Assembly: GCF_958295425.1 (NCBI RefSeq)
Contig: NC_081141.1
Coordinates: 26,534,365-26,598,364 of the forward strand
Length of the DNA: 64,000 bases
Reading direction: 5' to 3'
Source: Solea solea
Taxonomy: Eukaryota; Chordata; Actinopteri; Pleuronectiformes; Soleidae
The notes below the pieces were generated by a model. The model made no database searches, had not been told where the DNA came from, and saw only the letters and a list, made by a program, of their open reading frames with translations. The translations under genes and the position numbers were made by a program. This document shows, one piece after another, positions 49,242-60,400 of this stretch (position 1 is the first letter of the stretch; every line of letters begins with the position of its first letter).

Positions 49242-51029
49242 GCAACATGGAGATAAAAACAAACGTCTTCACTGAGGAGCAGGAAAAGGACACAGTGTTC
49301 TCCTGGCTGCGAGAGAGAGAGAGAGAGAGAGAGAGACGCCTTAAAGTTTAGAACATTAAAGAGTGTCGGACTACACTTTACACCGCAGGGACTTAACAAG
49401 TCTCAGTCTATTTGCATCAATCAATGACTGCTGAATTAACTCTGCGAAAGCTGCATGTGTAAACGTTCACAAACATAAGCTTAAGTGTTTGCACGGCTGA
49501 AAACAGTTGGAATTACGCCAGAGGCACTTGTGGAAGAGTATTCTAGGAATGTGGGAGATACGGTGGTTGTGCCAGGAACTCACAGCTACAGTTACACTCC
49601 TTAAGGATCTTATGTAATCTAGTTGCACTTCTCTTTACCTACTTTTAACCTGTTGCTTATTCACATGAACACTTTGAGTATACAAAAGTACAGTTTATTG
49701 ACAGTAAATATGTGCAAATCGATCCATAAAATGTCAGAAAGTGTGTCCACTGAACCGAAAGGATTCAGTTAGAATGATTTTGCTGTGATGTGGAGCAACG
49801 AAGCCAGAACATAGTCACACATTCAAAAGAAGCTGAAAAACTAAAAAGCTTTTTTTTAATTATTCAAAGAGCACTTGAGTCATTTGGTAATCAATTAATA
49901 ACTGATGAATTGTTGAAGCCCTACTCTGTTCTAAAGTGGGTTCCTGCTCTTAACTAGCACCTTGAAACACTTAAATGCACACTATATTATTTATTTATTT
50001 CCACTTACAGTACATAAATACTTTGAAACTAAAAAAGAACTAATATTTCAGTAAATATGTTAAAAAACATAATAAATAAGTAAACCTTAAGTGATGCTCT
50101 GTTTTTTTCTCTGCATGCTTCAAAACAAATGTAAATAAATGGCTAATAAGTGATTTTCTGAAATGATTTGAGGATTTAAAGACATTTCATCCTCAGCAGT
50201 GATGACCATTCAAGTAATTTCTTCCATCTTTTTTTTTTACCCCATGTGTTTACCCCATGTGTTTTTCTTTAAATGGAGTTGTGATAGTGGATTTATATTA
50301 CTGCGTCATCGTGTTAAAAATGCAGCTCCAGCTTTAAGCAATTTTTTTTTTGGTCATGGGAGGCTGCAGAGCTGCAGGAGAAAGGAGGTTTTCCCCCTAT
50401 GAGGGATTACAGGTGAGGGAATGGGGGAGAATTTTTAAGTCCTACACTGAATCACGGCCATGACAGACGACGTTTAACTTTATTTATTCAACAAGCTCAA
50501 AATGGAAAAAATAACCTCAGCTTCGCACAGACTGAACTAAATCTGTCCTTTGACCTTCTCTCTAAATCTCATAGTTGCTGGTGGAGTCTGGTCTCCCACT
50601 CATCCATTTATTTCTGGCAGAGGATCCGCTCTCAGAGGTGTACATGTTGGAGAGTGACGACGGCCTCACTGGTGAAACTACACCAGCGGAAGAAGAAGAA
50701 ACTGGAGCTTCAAATGAGAGGAGGCTTTAACTATTATTACACATAGAAACCAAAGCATCAACGGTGGCTCATAATTATATCTGGGAAGTGAAATCGCAAA
50801 TCACCTCCAGATAAGAGTAACTGGCAAAGTCTGTATAACTGTTGTCTCAGGTTACATAACTAAGGAATAGCGTCTCCACGTCTGTTCAGTTCATTTGCAT
50901 CAGATAGTTAATAAAAGTTGTTGAAGGTTAAAGAAAGGCCTGCATTAACTCAGACACGAGCAAGTGAATCAAGTGTCCTTCCTTCATCAAAACTGTATTG
51001 TGTAAATAAAACTGAACTGAAGTAGCTGC

Positions 51030-51074
<45 letters not shown>

Positions 51075-51839
51075 GCTGAGTGAAAAAGACACACCACAGG
51101 TGGCCTTTCACAAACAGGACCAACTACTTTAACAAAGAGGATGTTAAATAGAGCGGACGGTTAAATAATAGCCCATTTTTGCTTGTCAGAAGCACATTAA
51201 ACCTGGGTTTTGAGCAAAGAAAAAGTGTTTAATCAGTAAAATGACTCTACAATGCACACAGGATTGCATCAGCTTCAGGTCTCAGCTGCGTCGGTGTGAA
51301 AATGCAGATCCATGATCTGCAGACGTTAGTTTACACTCTTATCAACGGAATCATTTTGGTTTGCAACAAAAAAAGAGATTTGAAATCATCAAAATGTTCT
51401 GACATTTTATCGATCAAACAGTTAATCAAGAAAATAATCGACAGATTAATTAATCGTTAGTTGCACATCCTAAACTAAGAATTAAGAGTACCAATCAGTA
51501 TCAAATCGATTAAGCAGCATCAATATCGGTATTGGTATCGGTTTCTCTAATTCCGTGTACATCTTTGTTATAAAAGGAATTGCACAAGAAAAAGTAACAA
51601 GCCTCAACAGATGACTTTATATTTTTGGTGTGAAATCCTTGTTTGTTCAGTAAAGTGCACAAAGCTCTTACCTCAAAGATCTTCAACAAGGATTTCATGT
51701 AGAGGCGCCGGATGCCAAAGGACACCCCGAAGATGGCAGGCACGATAATGAAGACCAGCAGCAGGGTGAACCACACGGTGAAGGAGATCCCCAGCAGGAT
51801 ACACACCAAGTTGTCGAAGGGGTTGAAGAAAAGCTCCAT
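38452..51839 (-). CDS. gpat4: glycerol-3-phosphate acyltransferase 4, 12 coding exons
   Basis: Coding exons in transcript order: 51672-51839, 48740-48809, 48285-48585, 46432-46506, 46244-46333, 41781-41874, 41567-41682, 41319-41374, 41109-41194, 39749-39877, 39427-39506, 38452-38560. The phases join without error to 457 aa; human GPAT4 (AGPAT6) is 456. The enzyme sits in the ER membrane and lipid droplets and acylates glycerol-3-phosphate to lysophosphatidic acid, the first step of glycerolipid synthesis. Seen: an N-terminal hydrophobic segment (about 11-39, GISFTVWFTLLLVFIIVP), then EEEIKEIRRSGS, and two further hydrophobic segments near 170-210. Acyltransferase motif I, NHTSPID, lies at about 248-254 and motif III, FPEGTC, at about 321-326. 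The C terminus ends QEDRSRS as in mammals. The start is in good context (AAGATGG). GPAT3 is the closest alternative; the EEEIKEIRRSG region and C-terminal DRSRS favour GPAT4. Confidence 0.96.
41279..41313. repeat. (TTA)n microsatellite
   Basis: About 35 bp of ATT/TTA trinucleotides abutting the exon 8 donor of gpat4 (exon ends at 41,319). Confidence 0.85.
43511..43700 (+). repeat. dispersed MITE-like repeat (GCTGCAAC family), forward copy
   Basis: Opens with GGGCTGCAGTGATTATTTGA and contains GGCTTCTTAAATGTGAATAT followed by TTTCTGGTTTCTTT. It is followed by a short local tandem (AATGTGAATATTTTCTAATC, about 43,719 and 43,745). It lies in gpat4 intron 5. Confidence 0.7.
44040..44640 (+). mobile_element. 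decayed Tc1/mariner-like transposon remnant
   Basis: Words along this stretch follow the order of the 5' part of teleost Tc1-like elements: GTGACTTTGAATGTTGAAAT, CTACTGGGATTATGACATAC, AGAAAATATCCAGTGAG, TTGTTGATGTTGGAGGAGAA, TGACAGGAAGGCAATAGTAA, CATCTCTGAACGCACAACAC. No intact transposase frame exists in either direction. It is an inactive fragment in gpat4 intron 5. The ~140 aa minus-strand open frame over it is a shadow. Confidence 0.6.
49191..49239. repeat. (TG)n microsatellite
   Basis: About 48 bp of perfect TG; a (GA)n run follows at about 49,311-49,337. Both lie in gpat4 intron 1. Confidence 0.95.
49715..49925 (-). repeat. dispersed MITE-like repeat (GCTGCAAC family), reverse copy
   Basis: Contains CCATAAAATGTCAGAAAGTG, CACATTCAAAAGAAGCTGAA and GATGAATTGTTGAAGCCCTA in the order of the reverse-complemented family. 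Confidence 0.6.
51031..51074. repeat. (CA)n microsatellite
   Basis: About 44 bp of perfect CA in gpat4 intron 1. Confidence 0.95.
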
Positions 51840-52959
51840 CTTGAAGTCAGGAGGGCGACGAAATCGATTAAAAGGTTGATATCACGGAGCGGATGAGGCA
51901 CAGCGCTCCACCTCCTGGCTTTAAGTGGACCTTTTGTCAGAAAAGGGTCTTCATAAAGAAAACTGAAGGACAGAGCTTCTCTTCATGCTGAGCAGATAGT
52001 CCACACAAATACACATGTTCGTCTTGATGTTGCCCTCTTGGGCAATACTGATAAACTTCATTATCTTACTCATGAAACGGTCACTGATTCTCAGTTGAAT
52101 TCAATTCCAGGAAACAGGAAGAGTGAAACAGCTGTGATGAGGCCCCGCTGGCCCCGTCCCTGCCTCAGACGATGTTTGCTTTTGGAGCGAAGCCTCCCAC
52201 TGGTGACACGGGAGTAAACAATGAAACAAAAACCAAGTGTGCAGCAGATGGTTCCCGTGTCTGGTGGAGATCCAGTGGTTCTGCAGCTCGGTGTCACACG
52301 GACCTGGGAGACATGAAAGTGAAGATTCAGGATGATCCATGTCACGACAATAATATGTCCTCACTGGTCTGAGGGAGCACATCATGTACATGTAATTCAA
52401 TAATAATGTATCATCCAGCCAGAGGCTCATCCCTGGTACATTTAATCACAAGACAAATGAAGATCATTATTGACCAACATGTTGTTGAACAAAAACTCAG
52501 TGTGACAATTAGAAGAACAACAAACCCCAGTATTGACAAATTGGACATGAGAAAACAATAATTAGAAACACAGAAGAGCAGAGAATGAAACAAATAAAAA
52601 CAATAATATAAGAAACAGCAATTACTGCATTACAAGAATTATTATTTAACACAATATGTGTATTATAAAGTAGGGCTGATGTCATCATGATTTTAATATA
52701 AAAAAAAGAGGCAATATTGATATTTGTCATAACGGATAATGAAAGATTACATTTTTCCCCTGAGTGAAAGTTGAAGACAGCAATTTATAGTGGTTTAAAA
52801 AAACTACAAGAAATCCCAAAACCTGAGGCAAAACATTAAATAGCAAATATGTGTTCTGTCTCAGTTTATGAATATTTTATCAAGAGGAATCGGGCCAGAT
52901 GCTACTTTTTCCCCTAAAACAAATCAAAAGAAGGCAGATTTCTGGCTTTAATCTGATTG

Positions 52960-53130
52960 GGGGAAAAAAGTGACGGGTTTTATTCTCTCAGATTTCTGAC
53001 TTTAATCTCAGAATTCTGGATTATTAAATTATTAGGACCACTTGTGATTTTTTTTGGGGGGGAAACAACCAAACAAACAAAATATCCAGAGACTTAAGTC
53101 AGAATTCTGACTTTATTCTGACTGATAAAA
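52960..53130. repeat. AT-rich CAGAATTCTGACTTTAATC repeat field
   Basis: Repeated words TCTGACTTTAATCTCAGAAT and AGAATTCTGACTTTATTCTG, with a further copy at about 56,057-56,090 (polr3d last intron). It is a low-complexity dispersed repeat without coding potential, within the gpat4 5' intron region. Confidence 0.5.
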
Positions 53131-54255
53131 CTATTTTGATATCAACAAATATGACACTGTTAAGTACAATATAACCAAGGTTCAGTATGTATTTCTTTGT
53201 AAACAGTAACACCGATTTTTTTCCCTAGGCTCTTAGTTGTGTGTGCGCTATCTTCTTATTAAGTTATTACAGAAGACGAGGCCTCATGTGAATATCTTTG
53301 GAAAATAAGAGTTTTCCATGTCAGAATTCGATTTAAAACAATAAAATAAAATCTGTTATTACGGAAGAGGGTTATGGCCACGTGTGATTTTTTTTGGAAA
53401 ATAACGTTTTCTTAGTCAGAATAAATCCTTAATAAGGAATTCTTCCTCTTTTTGTTTGGTTGTTTTTTTGTAATCACATGTGGTTCTAATAAGTAAACAC
53501 ATCTCTTTGTTAACATTTATTTTGACGAATTATTCACATGTGGCACCAATGCCCTTTCGTAATAATGTACCTGAGGTAAATTATATATATATTTTAATTA
53601 AATTATCCCCAGTCCTATTATAAAGCTGGTATGGGGGGAGGAACCAATGTTCTGCATCTGTATTAAGTTTAAGTTAAAAGTTTACAGTTAAAGCTGATCC
53701 TCTGGTTGTTTAGAAAACAAAAACACATTCACTTGCTAACACGACTGTTATCAGCAGCCACAGGGAGCTCAGGGATATGACGATGGACGGAGGCCCTCCT
53801 CATCCCGCCCGGCTGATGCAGCAGGACGGCTAACAACCCGGACAAACACCGCCACAGTCACACACTCACACATACATACACATACATACACATACTCCTT
53901 ATTATTAGCTACACTCCACAGTTCTCCGTGGCTTTACGTGATTATTCCTCAGCTTCACGACAAAACACACGCCAAACACAACTAACAAACAGCATCTGAG
54001 CTGTAAACTGGGCGGTGACACGGAGGCTGCTGACGCGACACGGACCAAATAAAGAATTGTCTTTATGCTGAGGTTAGCATGTAGCTTCGGAGCTAATGCT
54101 GCCAGCTGTATATGTGTGTGTGTGAGTGAGTGAGTGAGTGAGTGTGCGCGCGCGCGTTAGCTAAGTGCGGAGCAAACCTTCTCGTACGCAGACTAATGTT
54201 AGAATCTTAGCAGTTAAATTAAAATTTAAAAGATTAAACATAAGAGAGGACAAAC

Positions 54256-54440
54256 CTTCAGTCACGTTGTGTCCAGCGCCGGTACATGTCCTCAATAGTC
54301 CATCACTTGTCTTTGTCTGACGGTCTGACTGGAGCTAAACTCCGCCCGGCGTACACCGTGAGCACACGCTGCTGCCTACGTTACCTAATCCACAAAACCT
54401 GCCTCCTCCTCCCGCCGGCGGACAACAACAAAGCCGTCTA
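54256..54440 (-). promoter_or_regulatory. gpat4 untranslated first exon and promoter
   Basis: On the minus strand, GACTGAAG|GTTTGT gives a good donor at 54,250-54,255, preceded by a GC-richer, CpG-containing block (CCGCCCGGCG, CCCGCCGGCGG). No ORF is present. This is the expected non-coding exon 1 and promoter, about 2.4 kb upstream of the coding start. The matching acceptor near 51.9-52.3 kb was not pinned down. Confidence 0.45.
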
Positions 54441-54956
54441 AACACTGACACCTGGTGGCCACAAGTGGACACTACGTTAATCATATGTATATATATATAT
54501 TTTAATGTTTGAAAATGTTTGCGAAAATAAACTAACAATAATCAGTGATTAGTAATGACTTTTTTTCTGTACATATACATGTATATATGTGTACATGTTT
54601 GTCCTGTCTCTGTTGTTAGTGTACGCTGAGATCAAAGATCAAAGCAGGAAAATACTTCATATTCCTCGAACTACTACAACTACTACTAAAAATAATAATA
54701 CTAATAATTATCAGATTGAAATATTTTATAGACATAATGAAATAAACAGAATAAATAAACTGGATTTTAAAAAAAAGATCAGAAGAAGAAACAGTTCAAA
54801 TAAATAAATCATAAATAAACATCACCTTGACAGGTAGGGGCGGGATTTAGAGCATGAAGTTATATAACAATAATAATACTGTTATCAATAAAATCCTAAA
54901 TGTACTGTATTATGGGTATGTTTAAAGACTCAGCTTCTTGATTAAACTTCCGGCAC

Positions 54957-55028
54957 GGGGGTATAGCTCAGTGGTAGAGCATTTGACTGCAGATCAAGAG
55001 GTCCCCGGTTCAAATCCGGATGCCCCCT
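54957..55028 (+). tRNA. tRNA-Cys (anticodon GCA)
   Basis: A 72-nt cloverleaf: acceptor GGGGGTA pairs with TGCCCCC (one T-G wobble). A box TAGCTCAGTGG is at 54,964-54,974, anticodon GCA at 54,989-54,991 in a CTGCAGA loop on a TTTGA/TCAAG stem, and B box GGTTCAAATCC at 55,007-55,017. The body matches vertebrate tRNA-Cys(GCA). One irregularity is that the base before the 3' acceptor strand is A (55,020) instead of the usual G, leaving a C-A mismatch at the base of the T stem. Only TTT follows the gene; the first run of four T residues on the + strand is about 125 nt further (55,153). The gene is either functional with readthrough or slightly degenerate. Confidence 0.93.
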
Positions 55029-55220
55029 TTATTGTTAACATTTACAATACTGTGAATTTATTTATGCTATATTCTTTACCTAACACGTCTGACTTCATGC
55101 TTAGTCCAAAAATCTTATGGTATGCACTTTAAGACAAGAGCAACAAACTTTGTTTTGGAAGATAAAAAAATCAGCAAATAAAACTATACATACATATATA
55201 TATTTATATATACACACAAT

Positions 55221-55320
55221 AAAATAATTTAATTCTGTTTATATTTTTTATAGTGTATGTATATGTATATATATATACATACATACACTATAAAAAATAT
55301 AAGCAGAATTGAATTATTTT
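55221..55320. repeat. ~100 bp AT-rich palindrome
   Basis: AAAATAATTTAATTCTGTTT (55,221) through ATAGTGTATGTATATG is the near-perfect reverse complement of CATACATACACTAT through GCAGAATTGAATTATTTT (ending 55,320). The arms are ~45-48 nt around a short (TA)n centre. It lies between the tRNA and the 3' end of polr3d. Confidence 0.85.
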
Positions 55321-55580
55321 AGTAAACAGAAATAAAAATGCCAAATAAATAAGGGATTGATCAAAACAAAATATGATTTCAATAGTAAAACTAAAATAAA
55401 AAATAAAGTCATAGTCTAACCATATTAAAGAAGAGAGTTCAAGTTCTCAGTCGACAATGAAGAGATAACAGGAAGTACCCAGGAATTCCCAGCTGTATTT
55501 TCTTGGGAAACTCTAGTCCTGTAACAATTCACCAGCGTCAGTAAAACAACACAACAGGATTTTCTGTTTGGATGTGACAC

Positions 55581-55593
55581 TTTATTATTTATT
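55581..55593 (-). terminator. probable polr3d poly(A) signal
   Basis: On the minus strand two overlapping-frame AATAAA hexamers (plus-strand TTTATT at 55,581-55,586 and 55,588-55,593) occur ~280 bp after the polr3d stop codon. They are the first such signals in the 3' flank. Confidence 0.45.
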
Positions 55594-55870
55594 TTGGTTT
55601 TGAAATAAAGACGACACGACCAAATGTTTTTTTTCACAGCAACATAAATAAATTATTCACACATTTACATTCATGTACAGTCTGCATCGTTCTCTCAACA
55701 CAGAAAAATGAATGGCACACAAGCACAATCAACAGTCCAGAGAAGGAGAGTCTACAGTAATAGTGATTATCAGGTCAACAACAACACAACCCACCACAAC
55801 ACTGAGTGCCTCTGTGTGTCGTATGTGTCGTGTTCTCCAGAGGTTAGAGGTTGTGCTGCTGTCGCGTGCG

Positions 55871-56479
55871 TCAAGCGCTGCTCTCCAGGAGAGCCTCGAA
55901 ATCCGGGGAGCAAACCATTTTGTGTTTGATGTTTCCCAACACGGTCAGGTCGCCTGTTCTTTCCTCCGCGCCCACGGAGACGAGCTCCTGTAAAAGGGAG
56001 AGAGAGCAGAGACAAACATGTTAGAGGAGTTCTGATTTTCAAGTCCGACTTTTTTCCTCAGAATTCTGACTTTAATCTCAGAATTCATGCTGTTTTATCT
56101 GTACTGACAAGTGCCAAAAAACGCTGTGGACATGGAGCATTCAGGACCACATGTGGTTGGATAACTCAGGAAAGATGTTAAAACCAGGTCTGAACGCAGT
56201 CAATGACACAAATGTACACAAATGTGTACAAAAAAATAACATATAGAAAGGAGACATAATAATAATGTATCGTCATACCTGAAAGAAAGAACACGTTGCT
56301 CCCAGAGACACGTCGAGCGTCACTTGTCCCAGGATGAGCTGCACTCGTCCAGACTTCCTCACCAGCATCTTTCCAACGAGACCCTCCCGCAGGTCTTTCA
56401 GGTGACAGCTGTTCTCTTCAGTTTCCTCTTCCTGTTTAAAAGTCACGTGTCAATTTTATGTCAACATCACTGTGAATTT

Positions 56480-56521
<42 letters not shown>

Positions 56522-59443
56522 AGAAGACCCGCAGCATGTACCTGAGTCTCTGTCTTCAGCAGCACAGCCTGTCCGTCCTCTGACTGCACCTCCGTCTTCA
56601 CCGGCCTGTGCTCCTGGGTCGGCGGTTGACCGGGCAGCGAGTCGGGCAGCTGGATGAAGAAAAGCTCCTCCCCTTTACTCAGGCTCCACCGATGCATCAG
56701 CTCGGACAGAACTTCAGGCTCAGGGAGGGGAGGAGGTTTATAAGCTCCCTCTGTTTTCTTTATCTCTATTTCCTCTGGCTCCTGTTTGACTAAAGACAAA
56801 GGAAAAGGGAACTTGTATAAATATTAAGGTTACAAAACTAGGAATGGGACAGAAATGAAGGGGAACACACTGGAATTACATTTTTTAAATTGAAGGTTGG
56901 GAACTTAAATATAGTTGGTAAATAATATATTGTAGCATAATCTCGATCTAAATACAGCTGAATAGCAATGTTATTCCTCTTCTGCCCCCTGCTGGACAGT
57001 TTTCTGTTACCGCAAGAAGAAGAATTTAGGGCTGAAACAATAACTCAATTATTAACCGATCACTAAATTAGTTTGACAGTTGTTTCAGCTTCTTAAATGT
57101 GAATATTATTTTTATTTTTTTTTGCTCCAAATAACAAAGAAATCTAATAATTTTGGTTTGTGTTGACAAAATCGGAGGAGAATTCAGACATTTATAGGTG
57201 ACGTCACGACGAGCTACCACCCGTCACACACACACACTCACAAGCTGCTGGTGCAGACAGCAACTGGGTGTTAAGAGCCAGGGATTGAACCACAATCCTC
57301 TGGTTGAAGATGACCCACTCTACCCCTGATCCACAGCCACCCTAAACGTGCAGCTGGAGCCAGCAGCGTGAAATCGGAAATTCACGAGGGGCATTTAAAA
57401 GTGAGAAACTCCGCAGTTACCTTTGACCGTGGACTCGGTGACTTCACAATCCTCCTCCTCCATTTTCTCATCTTTAACTTCTTCTTTACTGAACTCCTCC
57501 GTGAAGCCCCATCCCGACACAGCGAGGGGAAGCTGGACGGGGCAGCTCCTCCTTTCACTCCGCAGGAAGGGATCGTTGACAAACTGAGAGCAGCACGGGA
57601 GAGAAGAGGGTTTCAGCATCATCACCAACGTTAAAACACAGCGGTGTAACTAGGTCGAGCAAAGTCGATAAGCAGGACTCACGTTTTCTCTATCCAGACT
57701 GCGCAGGATCTCTTTGGTCTCTTCTTCAGTCTCCCTCTTCTCTTTTTTAATATTAATGATGGGCGAGGGTCCCACAGTCGCAGCCTCTCGCTCGTTCTCG
57801 TAACCGCCTGAGTTCAAACACAAAGGTTTTACGTCGCTGCGCGTCAGCCAAAAGTGTGCACAGAGAACATGACTGCAGCAGATCTCCTACCTCTCTTCTT
57901 CATCGTCATCTCCGCGGGCCCCTGCTCGAAAATAGAGTGGGACTGGATGACCTCTGGACGACCTCGGCCCCTGCCTCGCTCTCCTCGGCCTCGACCTCGA
58001 TCATCCCTCCTCTCTCTCCTTTGCCCGCCTTCGGCTTTGGTTCTGACAGAGAAAAGATACGAGTCATGTCGTCATGAGAACAGCAGTGAAATCTATTTTC
58101 TCTGGTTTCTGCACGACACAGACAAAAAAAGCCAGTGTAATATTTAGATTAGTGCTTTTTATTATTACAAACATTTCTTACAATCCGAGTGACTGTCCTA
58201 AACCTTAATTTTTTTCCATACTTAAAGATTTTCTCTATTAAATATCTTTTCCTCAGTTGATGACTATTAGTTTATTTACTTGTTTTTATTTCTTTTACCT
58301 CTTTTTAACACATTTAATCTCCTTAAACCTTTAATTTATTTTACCATCTTTGTATGAATTTGTTATGGATTGTAATTAATTTTCCTTTGTATTTATTTCT
58401 TACACTTCTGCTTGTGTTTTTAATGTTTCTATACTTCTGCCTTTGTGTGTGGATATATATACATATAAATATACATATATACAGTATGTCACATCCTGTC
58501 AACATATACAAATAAATAAAAGAAACACTCTTGTGCTTCAGGCTCCTGAATCCATTCATGATTTTCAACCAAAAGCGTTATTTTTGAAATATTTGCAGCA
58601 CTGACGACGGATGAACGACTTCCTCAGCCATAATCCAAGACGACTGATCCAGAATTTATCAGGCTTAAATTGTGAAAGAGCGGCTCAGGGAGCATGAGTC
58701 GGCACTTTCTGAAGATGGATTTTTGAGAGTCTAGACTTTTACCCCACTGAGAATACGATGTGCTGGAGAAGACTTAAATAAATATCTTAAATTAACAATA
58801 AGCAGTTAAGAAGGTATACAAATGCTACCGTGTGTAATTCTGTAAATACATTTTACTAGTTTTATTCATACGTGCACTGAGATGACACTGTATTGAGCTC
58901 AAATCAGTGATTTTCTGAAACATGAAGCTCTAACTGCATCATAAATATGAGATATTGGTGGAAAATAACTGCAAAAGTGGACCGAAATAAAGGTTGACGT
59001 TGAAGGGCGACTATCGCCTATTGCCCTATATCAGCTGATATTGGCACAGTGACCCGCGACCCTCATGTGGAGGATAAAGCGGGAGAAGTTGGATGTATGG
59101 ATGGATGAAGGCATCTTTTACTGTTAATGTCACTTACTCTTCTTTGGCTTTTCGGCCGATGATGTTGGGTGTGAATGTTTTCTTAAAAAGAGAAAAACAC
59201 ATAAAAATAAGATTATTAAGAGTCAGCTCACGAGAAAACATGTGTATGTATCTTTATTTAAAATATACTTATTATATAATTTACCTTTTTCACTCCCCCC
59301 AGGGTGAGGTCCCGTGATCGCATAGAGGGGAGACGTGGTGCGACGGAGGACGCCGGTCTGCGGCCCATCAGGAGTCCTGCACTGGTTCCTCCAGGCCCCG
59401 GTACACGCTGACTACCGGAGTCACCTGAGCCTGGATCAGCCAT
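55871..59443 (-). CDS. polr3d: RNA polymerase III subunit RPC4, 8 coding exons
   Basis: Coding exons in transcript order: 59285-59443, 59138-59181, 57891-58042, 57683-57807, 57421-57583, 56542-56789, 56279-56431, 55871-55987. In-phase joining gives 386 aa; human POLR3D is 398. RPC4 is a nuclear Pol III subunit that pairs with RPC5 in the TFIIF-like subcomplex acting in initiation and termination on tRNA and 5S genes. Seen: an N-terminal basic and Gly/Ser/Pro-rich segment with RPASSVAPRLPSMRSRDLTL and KKTFTPNIIGRK. A Gly/Arg-rich stretch (about 83-97) is followed by PEVIQSHSIFEQGPAEM. An acidic KEE/VKQEPEE linker comes next. The conserved C-terminal RPC4 domain includes ELFFIQLPDSLPGQPP, LVGKMLVRKSGRVQLILG and LGNIKHKMVCSPDFEALL. 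The ATG context is good (AGGATGG). Intron 1 of the transcript lies in the 5' UTR. Confidence 0.96.
56480..56519. repeat. (CA)n microsatellite
   Basis: About 40 bp of perfect CA, ~22 bp from the donor of polr3d exon 6 (exon low end 56,542). Confidence 0.95.
57028..57190 (+). repeat. dispersed MITE-like repeat (GCTGCAAC family), partial forward copy
   Basis: Starts AGGGCTGAAACAATAACTCA and contains CAGCTTCTTAAATGTGAATA, then TTTTGCTCCAAATAACAAAG. A SINE-like tail (GGGATTGAACCACAATCCTC) follows at about 57,281. It lies in polr3d intron 5. Confidence 0.6.
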
Positions 59444-60201
59444 CCTGTTTATACTGCATCATAAACAGGCAGAAGTATGTGTCACAATGCTAATTTAGAC
59501 TTTGCGTAATAAATAAAACAATACGTGTAAATATGTTTAATTCCACAAAATGCATGTTTTGCTGTCCACTGTTTTATTACCTGACAGACATGTGGATCTT
59601 TTGTTTTCAGTTGCATGTTTCCTTTTTGTTCGTGTTTGTCTAGCTTGTTCTGCCAGTTTTGTCATTGTTATTTTTGTCTTAATTTTCCTTTTATTTTGTC
59701 TTGTGTATAAGTGACTATTTGCAAAAAAAAGTGTCTTTGAAGATTTATTTTGTATTGTATGTATATAGTGTTTGGTTTTCATTTATAGTTCCTTTATCTT
59801 CTTTAATTTGGTTGAAATTATTAAAAATAAATAAATGATTTGCACATACTTAATTGGTGAACACATGATTTCCGTATAAAATAGGATTAATGGGAAATAG
59901 TAATAAACAAACACGAGGGTTTCTTAGGAAAACTCCTTCTAAAAGGAGTTTTTAAAAAGGTGTTGAGTCACATCAGCGCTGTTATAAATTGGCGAACAAG
60001 TCAAACTATAACTTTAAACTGTATTTTTATTCAAATTACAACGACTTTGAAATATTTTTACGATTTGGTGTCAACACTGCAAAAAAAATCAGCAACACGT
60101 GGTCAAATCAGGGCACGAAAAACAAACGTACGCGTATTTAAACACAAATGAAACACTGTCAGTTACAAACGCTGACATTCAGAGATTCTGAACATACTCA
60201 C

Positions 60202-60400
60202 GTTTGTTTTCCTCAGGGTTTTTAATCTGATAATGAGTCCAAACTTAAATAAAAACACACATTAACGCAGACGTTGCGCTGCTGCTTCTCCGACACTGAC
60301 ACTGCAGTTTGTACAACGTCACCATACTTCCGGTGTGTGGTCATGCTCGGACTTCACGGGGATCAGCGCTGCGCAAGGATTACGCCAACACAGTTGTTTG
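60202..60400 (-). promoter_or_regulatory. polr3d 5' UTR exon and promoter
   Basis: On the minus strand, a donor GTGAGT (plus-strand ACTCAC, 60,196-60,201) ends an upstream untranslated exon, which would splice to the acceptor at 59,454-59,455, 10 nt before the ATG. Around 60,316-60,333 lie a CRE-like GGTGACGT and an ETS-type CCGGAAGT (reverse strand), typical of housekeeping TATA-less promoters. Confidence 0.5.

Noticed and set aside
54938..55132. 64-aa open frame (GYSSVVEHLTADQEVPGSNPD)
   Set aside because: Classic spurious translation of a tRNA gene.
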